A DNA stretch of 11,261 bases, taken from the NCBI GenBank assembly GCA_030018605.1, contig JASEHP010000038.1, forward strand, positions 1 to 11,261. Reading direction: 5' to 3'. A program made the position numbers and the translations under genes. The notes under the pieces were generated by a model, which was not told where the DNA came from, searched no databases, and saw nothing but the letters and a program-made list of their open reading frames with translations. The DNA comes from Thermodesulfovibrionales bacterium. Lineage in GTDB: Bacteria; Nitrospirota; Thermodesulfovibrionia; Thermodesulfovibrionales; UBA1546. Of this stretch, positions 7,327 to 11,261 are shown one piece after another (position 1 is the first letter of the stretch; each line of letters starts with the position of its first letter).

Positions 7327-7372
7327 CCCTCCCCCTCACCCCCTCCCCTTGAGGGAGGGGGATGGGGGAGGG
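7327..7372. repeat. C/G-rich hairpin-forming repeat abutting the regulator's ribosome site
   Basis: Two arms, 7327-7347 (C-rich) and 7353-7372 (G-rich), can pair as 9 bp, a small internal loop and 9 bp more, around a 5-nt apical loop. The plus strand of the right arm has runs of 3, 5, 5 and 4 G. The minus-strand transcript is G-rich in the other arm, so quadruplex formation is also possible. It belongs to the type of dispersed low-complexity repeat that gives spurious PLPQGEG-like translations. It ends only a few bases from the GGAAGG (7320-7325) that serves the GTG start of the response regulator. Confidence 0.7.
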
Positions 7373-7438
7373 GTAATTTTCATCGCCCTTTGTGCCGACT
7401 TGCCGGCATGTGTGTTTCATTGCTAAAAACCTCGCATC

Positions 7439-7576
7439 GTCATTGCGAGCAAAGCGAAGCAATCTCTCATTCATTTGACGCTCGGTATAAACTCCGCAAT
7501 CTGACACGAAGTGTCATTCCGAACGGAGTGAGGAATCTCCTCGTAAGATTGCCACGGGCTTCGCCCTCGCAATGAC
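7439..7576. repeat. 138-bp element bounded by inverted gtcattgcgag repeats
   Basis: GTCATTGCGAG at 7439-7449 is matched by its exact reverse complement at 7566-7576. The similarity extends inward to about 7465 on the left and 7546 on the right, both arms including GCGAAGC and ending in AATCT. Inside are a TGACAC-N3-GTGTCA hairpin (7502-7516) and the second copy of the tgtcatYCCGA repeat. No transposase frame and no clear target-site duplication are seen, so it is either a non-autonomous palindromic element or a nest of dispersed repeats. It lies within the kinase-regulator operon. Confidence 0.65.
7512..7538 (+). repeat. dispersed short repeat, copy 2 (tgtcattccga...gaggaatct type)
   Basis: The segment TGTCATTCCGAACG...GAGGAATCT parallels 5919-5946 with several substitutions. 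It is nested inside the 7439-7576 inverted-repeat element, next to a small perfect hairpin at 7502-7516. The two copies flank the response regulator gene in the same orientation. Confidence 0.55.
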
Positions 7577-7599
7577 ATTTTTGTTTAGACATATTTCCT

Positions 7600-9096
7600 T
7601 CACGATGATTGCCCTGCCGGGAAGCTCATTACAAAAGTGCTTCCCTTGCCGGCCTCGCTTTCAACAGAAATTTCTCCATTGTAGTTTCTGATTATCTCAT
7701 AAGTCAACCACAGTCCCAGCCCTGTCCCTTCGCCAGGCGGTTTCGTTGTGAAAAACGGGTCAAATATCCTCCCGAGGTTTTCCTGAGCAATTCCGCTGCC
7801 TGTATCCGTAACCTCTATCTTGACCCTTGAATCTTCTCTGTACCCCCTGACCTTCAATGCGCCTCCATTCTCCATTGCCTGAATTGCATTTATAAAAAGA
7901 TTAAGCGCAACCTGCTGAAAATCATGCGGGTCAATAAAGATTCTCAGCCCGCTGTCTGTTTCATTAATAAACTGAATTTTGCCTTTTTTGATTTTGTATT
8001 CAACAAAGGAATAAACGTCATTTACAGCATCCCTTACATTTACCGGAGCAGGCATGTGCTCATTTTTCCTTGCCATCCACAGGAGCTTGCTTACTGTGCT
8101 TTCTATCCTGTCAAGACCTTCATTAATAAGGCTTAAATATTTTTCCCTGAACTCAGGGTCGCCGCCCTTCTGCTTTAATATCCGGAGACAGTTGAAAAGT
8201 CCTCCGAGCGGATTATTTATTTCATGGGCAACTCCTGCGGCAAGGGTGCCTATGGATGCAAGTTTTTCCGACTGGACTAATTTCTCATGTGTTCTTTTAA
8301 GTTCTTCGTTTGCCTGTTTTATTCTTTCAATCATACTGTTGAATCTTTCTCCAAGGAGAGCGAGCTCATCGTATCCTTTCACGTCAACCTTAACATCAAG
8401 ATAATCCCCCCCTGTTTTTTCCATTGTGGCTGCAAGCTGCGTTATCGGGCTTATAAACCGCCTGCTCAGCAAAAGTATAACCCCGAATCCGGCAGCAATA
8501 AGAAACAGCGTAAGGATGACAATCTTTTTGACAGTGGCTATAATTTCACCTTCCACCTTTTTCAGCGATATTCCAAACCTTAAAGTCCCCCAGCGTTTTT
8601 TGCCTATGGAAAGCGGGACGCCGACATCAAGCGCTTTATGCCCGCTATAAGAAAATTGCTGGATTATAGTGTGGTCTGCCTTAAGCGCATTTATTGTCAG
8701 CAGATCGGTATAGACCTTCCCGTAGTTCGTGATATCGTTGTGAGACATTACTTTGCCGTCCTCATCAATAATTGCTATGTAAAGCAGGTTTACATCCTGC
8801 CTGTTGAATATCTCAAGTATATAGTTGTCAAGCAGGCCTCCCTCTTCAACAAGCCCGAGTCTTTCATAAATAAGGTCGTTTATTATCGGGATGGCAAGAG
8901 TCTCTCCGAGCAGTCTGCCCTCTCTCTCAACTTCGGTATAGAGAATAGACTTTTCCCTCTCAACAGCGAAGTATCCTATAATGAACATAAGGATAACAAT
9001 TGCAGATGTGGTAATCAGTATAAATTTATACTGGAGTCCCAATCTGGAGAAAAATATTAACTTCTCCGGAATTTTTGCGGTGTTTGTCATCTTCAT
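7600..9096 (-). CDS. membrane sensor histidine kinase (NtrB/ZraS-like), partner of the sigma-54 regulator
   Basis: This is 498 residues from the ATG at 9096, which overlaps the upstream gene's TGA in an ATGA arrangement; an in-frame ATG at 9117 would lie inside that gene and is less likely. Layout: helix about 22-43; periplasmic Cache-like sensor region about 48-185 (VNLLYIAIIDEDGKVMSHND is typical); second helix about 190-211; HAMP about 212-262; short coiled coil; HisKA domain with phospho-acceptor H291 in GVAHEINNPLGGL; ATPase domain with N box NLFINAIQAM (399-408), DTGSGI (431-436), FDPFFTTK (445-452) and GTGLGL (457-462). There is no receiver and no PAS domain, so it should signal directly to the NtrC-type regulator downstream. 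Translational coupling to the PhnD-like gene argues that the exported binding protein is an accessory sensor. Ribosome site evidence is weak, which fits coupling. Confidence 0.93.
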   Translation of the reverse strand: MKMTNTAKIPEKLIFFSRLGLQYKFILITTSAIVILMFIIGYFAVEREKSILYTEVEREGRLLGETLAIPIINDLIYERLGLVEEGGLLDNYILEIFNRQDVNLLYIAIIDEDGKVMSHNDITNYGKVYTDLLTINALKADHTIIQQFSYSGHKALDVGVPLSIGKKRWGTLRFGISLKKVEGEIIATVKKIVILTLFLIAAGFGVILLLSRRFISPITQLAATMEKTGGDYLDVKVDVKGYDELALLGERFNSMIERIKQANEELKRTHEKLVQSEKLASIGTLAAGVAHEINNPLGGLFNCLRILKQKGGDPEFREKYLSLINEGLDRIESTVSKLLWMARKNEHMPAPVNVRDAVNDVYSFVEYKIKKGKIQFINETDSGLRIFIDPHDFQQVALNLFINAIQAMENGGALKVRGYREDSRVKIEVTDTGSGIAQENLGRIFDPFFTTKPPGEGTGLGLWLTYEIIRNYNGEISVESEAGKGSTFVMSFPAGQSS

Positions 9097-10826
9097 AGCC
9101 GTATCTTGGGGTGGCATCCCCTGCCGCAGGTCTGAGGCACCGCATTGATCTTTTCCCGTATGTGTATGTAATCGTTATCTGCGGCTTCGATAAACCCGTT
9201 TTTCAGGTCGTCATCCAGCCTCTTCAGTATGTTCCTATGACTGCTGTTGTTAGGGTTCAACTCAAGAAGAGCTTTTTTAATATCTTCTATAACGGGCAGC
9301 GGTGTTTTTGGCCCTGCGACAAGCGGGCCCGTAGGTATTGCCTCGGATTCGGTAATCGTCTCAATGCCAAGCTTCATATACTTTCTTGCCACTGAGTCTC
9401 TTACGGAGCCCGCATCATACTGCCCTTTTAAAATCGCCTTTACAACAGAATCGTGATAATCAAAATTAACATACTGTCTGAGGTCATTAAGGTGCACACC
9501 TGAGTTTGCAAGAAGATACCGCGGGATAAGGTTGCCCGATGTTGATTTGGAGGCGGCAAAAGCCACTGTCTTGCCTTTAAGTTCTGGAATCTTGCTGATT
9601 CCTGAGCCTTTCTTGGTGATTATAAAGCTCTTATAGGTTGCGTGCCCGTCTATGCCTTTTGGCTTTAGAATACATGTGGCGCCGTATTTTGCGTGCGCCT
9701 CAAGATATGTGAGAGGCCCGAACAATGCGATATCTATCTCACCGCTGCCGATAGCATTTACAGTCTCCTCATAGTTCTTCTTTAAAGCGAGCTCGTACTT
9801 ATGGAAAGTCTTTTCTGATAGATAATCAAGAAGGGGTTGATATCTTTCATACATTATGCGAGGATTATCTCTTGGGATTACGCCAAAGTATATGGTTTGT
9901 CTGCCGGCCTTCTGGGTTGCAGAAGGCCGGGCGTTTAAAACAGCCTGCTCCATTTTTCTGATTGAGTCATAGGCGCTGTCTGATATTTCCACAAACCTGT
10001 TTATCATCATTGCCTTGAGTATTGCCACGCCTTTCGGGGTCGTATGTATATTCAATAAGGCTTCTTTTATTTTCTTCTTGAGATTTCTGTCAATATCTTT
10101 TGGTACGACAACAGGAGGCATCCCATAAGGCGGAGACCTTTTTATCACCCTGGTCTGCTTTGCATAAGGTGAATCGTTCTTCAGCATGTGCTCATAAACA
10201 AGGCTATCTACAGCAGCGCCATCGGCAATTTTTTTGGCAACGAGATCAACTGATTTGTTATGGCTGTAACTGTAAACATGCCGTTTAAAAAACTTCTCCG
10301 GGCTGGAATTCATAGTCTTCAGCAGATATGTCGGATACAGTTTCCCTGAGTTAGAACGAGGATCGGTAAAGGCAAAGATCTTACCTTTCAGTTCAGGGAA
10401 CGACTTAACAGGGCTGTCTTTATGGACAATTATGTATGAGTGATATACTGTGCTGCCGTTCACGCTCGGCGCAACAAGCAGTTCGACTCCAAAATTCCTC
10501 TTATCCATAACATAGGAGGCAGAACAGAGAAAAGCCGCCTTGACTTCTCCTTTCTCAAGCAGCAAGTCCATTTCCTCGTAGGTCCTCCTCTGAATCATCT
10601 GGACAGGCTGGTTTATCTGCTCGCCGATATAATCAATTATCTCCTGATAGTACTTAACAGTATCCACAGGAGTAATCATGGAGGCAACGCCTATCTTTAT
10701 GGGCTGTTTCGGATGCACAGATATGTTTTCACCGGGGTTAGACGCATCATAACACATCGGTTTTTGCAGCGGGGAAAAAACAGACCAAATGATTATGCTT
10801 AACCCTATAACAAACCTGAATCTCAT
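9093..10826 (-). CDS. exported tandem PhnD-like substrate-binding protein (accessory sensor) with C-terminal CX3CH
   Basis: This 577-residue protein has an N-terminal hydrophobic signal (about 4-20, RFVIGLSIIIWSVFS) and then two PhnD/phosphonate-type periplasmic-binding domains. Domain 1 (about 42-297) contains IKIGVASMITPVDTVKYYQE and PELKGKIFAFTDPRSNSGKL. Domain 2 (about 311-560) contains YFGVIPRDNPRIMYERYQPL, DIALFGPLTYLEA and PELKGKTVAFAASKSTSGNL. Matching GK-x-(F/V)-AF and S-x-SG-x-L segments show that the two halves are repeats of one fold. No ABC permease or ATPase gene is nearby. Instead the gene overlaps a histidine kinase by 4 nt, as expected for a ligand sensor; the TtrS tetrathionate kinase carries a PhnD-like sensor domain. 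The C-terminus TCGRGCHPKIRL holds a C567-x3-C571-H572 motif, unlike the family and possibly a heme or metal site. The ligand is unknown, and phosphonate binding should not be assumed. The ATG at 10826 has a modest GGGA upstream. Confidence 0.88.
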   Translation of the reverse strand: MRFRFVIGLSIIIWSVFSPLQKPMCYDASNPGENISVHPKQPIKIGVASMITPVDTVKYYQEIIDYIGEQINQPVQMIQRRTYEEMDLLLEKGEVKAAFLCSASYVMDKRNFGVELLVAPSVNGSTVYHSYIIVHKDSPVKSFPELKGKIFAFTDPRSNSGKLYPTYLLKTMNSSPEKFFKRHVYSYSHNKSVDLVAKKIADGAAVDSLVYEHMLKNDSPYAKQTRVIKRSPPYGMPPVVVPKDIDRNLKKKIKEALLNIHTTPKGVAILKAMMINRFVEISDSAYDSIRKMEQAVLNARPSATQKAGRQTIYFGVIPRDNPRIMYERYQPLLDYLSEKTFHKYELALKKNYEETVNAIGSGEIDIALFGPLTYLEAHAKYGATCILKPKGIDGHATYKSFIITKKGSGISKIPELKGKTVAFAASKSTSGNLIPRYLLANSGVHLNDLRQYVNFDYHDSVVKAILKGQYDAGSVRDSVARKYMKLGIETITESEAIPTGPLVAGPKTPLPVIEDIKKALLELNPNNSSHRNILKRLDDDLKNGFIEAADNDYIHIREKINAVPQTCGRGCHPKIRL

Positions 10827-10913
10827 TGTTCCCGCAAGCTGTCCTTCCCTAAATCAAGGCTTACATGACCAAGGGGCAAATAGGCTAAAATGAGCAATCA
10901 TTGAATTTTCTCC

Positions 10914-10942
10914 TTGACAAAGATTGCAATTACTGGCATATT
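10914..10942 (+). promoter_or_regulatory. sigma-70-type promoter for the RRM protein gene
   Basis: A perfect TTGACA at 10914-10919 is followed by a 17-nt spacer and CATATT at 10937-10942. TGG immediately before that hexamer provides an extended -10. The predicted start is near 10949, giving a leader of about 90 nt. A TATAAT on the opposite strand (10963-10968) has no good -35, so the promoter of the PhnD-kinase-regulator operon remains unassigned. I see no gene in the 10827-11040 gap. Confidence 0.5.
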
Positions 10943-10999
10943 TAGTTTAGCCATCTTCTGTTATTATATGATATTGAGTCAGGTAATATGCAAGCATCA

Positions 11000-11030
11000 C
11001 CCAGGGCATCAGCTCTGGGATTTTATTTTC
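11000..11030 (+). promoter_or_regulatory. leader hairpin followed by a T-rich tract (possible attenuator)
   Basis: CCCAGGGC at 11000-11007 pairs with GCTCTGGG at 11012-11019 (8 bp including one G-T, loop ATCA). It is followed by ATTTTATTTTC and then directly by the ribosome site GGGAGGA. The shape is that of an intrinsic terminator, but it sits in the leader of the RRM gene. That suggests conditional read-through or control of translation rather than the end of an upstream gene, since the gene to its left runs the other way. Confidence 0.5.
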
Positions 11031-11040
11031 GGGAGGAAGC

Positions 11041-11261
11041 ATGGGTAACAGACTTTATGTAGGGAATATCTCGTTTCAGGCATCGGATGATGACTTGAAA
11101 GAACTGTTTTCAAAGGCAGGAACAGTAGTATCCACAAAACTGATAACGGATGCCGCTACAGGCAGGCCAAGAGGTTTTGGTTTCGTTGAGATGAGCTCAG
11201 ACGAAGAAGCGCAGAAGGCAATAGAGATGCTGAACAACAGCAGCTTCATGGATAGGAATAT
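11041..11261 (+). CDS. RRM-type RNA-binding protein, N-terminal part (runs off window)
   Basis: Seventy-three codons plus two bases are visible from the ATG at 11041, preceded by GGGAGGAAGC. The translation starts MGNRLYVGNISFQASDDDLK and shows the two hallmarks of an RNA recognition motif: RNP2 (LYVGNI, residues 4-9) and RNP1 (RGFGFVEM, about 43-50). Bacterial proteins of this kind are usually about 80-120 residues, consist of a single RRM with a short tail, and bind RNA in stress or cold responses. It has its own promoter and structured leader and is divergent from the signalling operon, so it is probably an unrelated housekeeping neighbour. The C-terminus lies outside the window. Confidence 0.93.
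   Translation, partial: MGNRLYVGNISFQASDDDLKELFSKAGTVVSTKLITDAATGRPRGFGFVEMSSDEEAQKAIEMLNNSSFMDRN

Noticed and set aside
7307..7507. 66-codon minus-strand frame with ERLLRFARND and PLPQGEGVRGR
   Set aside because: It is a translation of the dispersed repeats between the kinase and regulator genes, a well-known source of false genes. There is no family match or ribosome site.
7467..7592. Short minus-strand frame downstream of the kinase, starting MSKQKCHCEGEARGN, with AGGA before the ATG
   Set aside because: It lies mostly inside the inverted-repeat element and its peptide is the translated repeat. The CHCEGEARGN string is not a heme motif.
8638..9060. 140-codon plus-strand frame opposite the kinase, and similar long antisense frames at 265-687, 5453-5818 and 10440-10802
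   Set aside because: They are shadows of strongly supported genes on the other strand. They show no recognisable domain and no ribosome site.
10963..10968. Perfect TATAAT on the minus strand as promoter of the PhnD-kinase-regulator operon
   Set aside because: No acceptable -35 lies 16-18 nt upstream and the leader would be about 130 nt. It is AT-rich chance until supported by mapping.

Overview
The window looks like a respiratory and signalling locus from an anaerobic, Gram-negative-type bacterium. It encodes Tat-exported iron-sulfur proteins, a membrane-anchored octaheme cytochrome c, an NrfD/HybB-type membrane subunit, a chemoreceptor with a periplasmic heme c motif, and an NtrC-class regulator. 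Intergenic repeats of the types 'gtcattgcgag...' and 'tgtcatYCCGA...gaggaat' recur. I infer a Nitrospirota (Thermodesulfovibrionia-like) or Desulfobacterota genome. The sequence alone does not settle the phylum.

Layout. (1) Positions 1-3455, minus strand: a tight operon transcribed leftwards, in the order Tat 4x[4Fe-4S] protein, 10-helix NrfD-like protein, octaheme cytochrome c, and a second Tat [4Fe-4S] protein cut by the window edge. This is the modular build of a quinone-linked redox complex (HybAB, Qrc, Nrf or alternative-complex-III relatives). No molybdenum catalytic subunit is visible. (2) Positions 3456-3794: a divergent control region. It holds a near-perfect sigma-54 promoter facing the respiratory operon, several short inverted repeats upstream of it, and a sigma-70-type extended -10 promoter facing the chemoreceptor. 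(3) Positions 3795-5897, plus strand: a chemoreceptor with CQRCH in its periplasmic domain. (4) Positions 5973-10826, minus strand: a three-gene signalling operon, in the order exported tandem PhnD-like binding protein, membrane histidine kinase, and sigma-54-activating response regulator. The kinase and regulator genes are separated by 289 nt of repeat DNA. (5) Positions 10827-11261: a promoter, a leader with a strong hairpin, and the start of an RRM-type RNA-binding protein gene on the plus strand.

Working model (inference). The PhnD-like protein binds a periplasmic ligand and informs the kinase, which phosphorylates the NtrC-type regulator. The regulator then drives the sigma-54 promoter of the electron-transfer operon. 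The heme chemoreceptor, transcribed divergently from that operon, couples motility to the same redox conditions. The most unusual details are the CX3CH motif at the C-terminus of the PhnD-like protein, the sigma-54 promoter paired with a sigma-54 activator a few kb away, and the repeat DNA that supplies or abuts the regulator's ribosome binding site.
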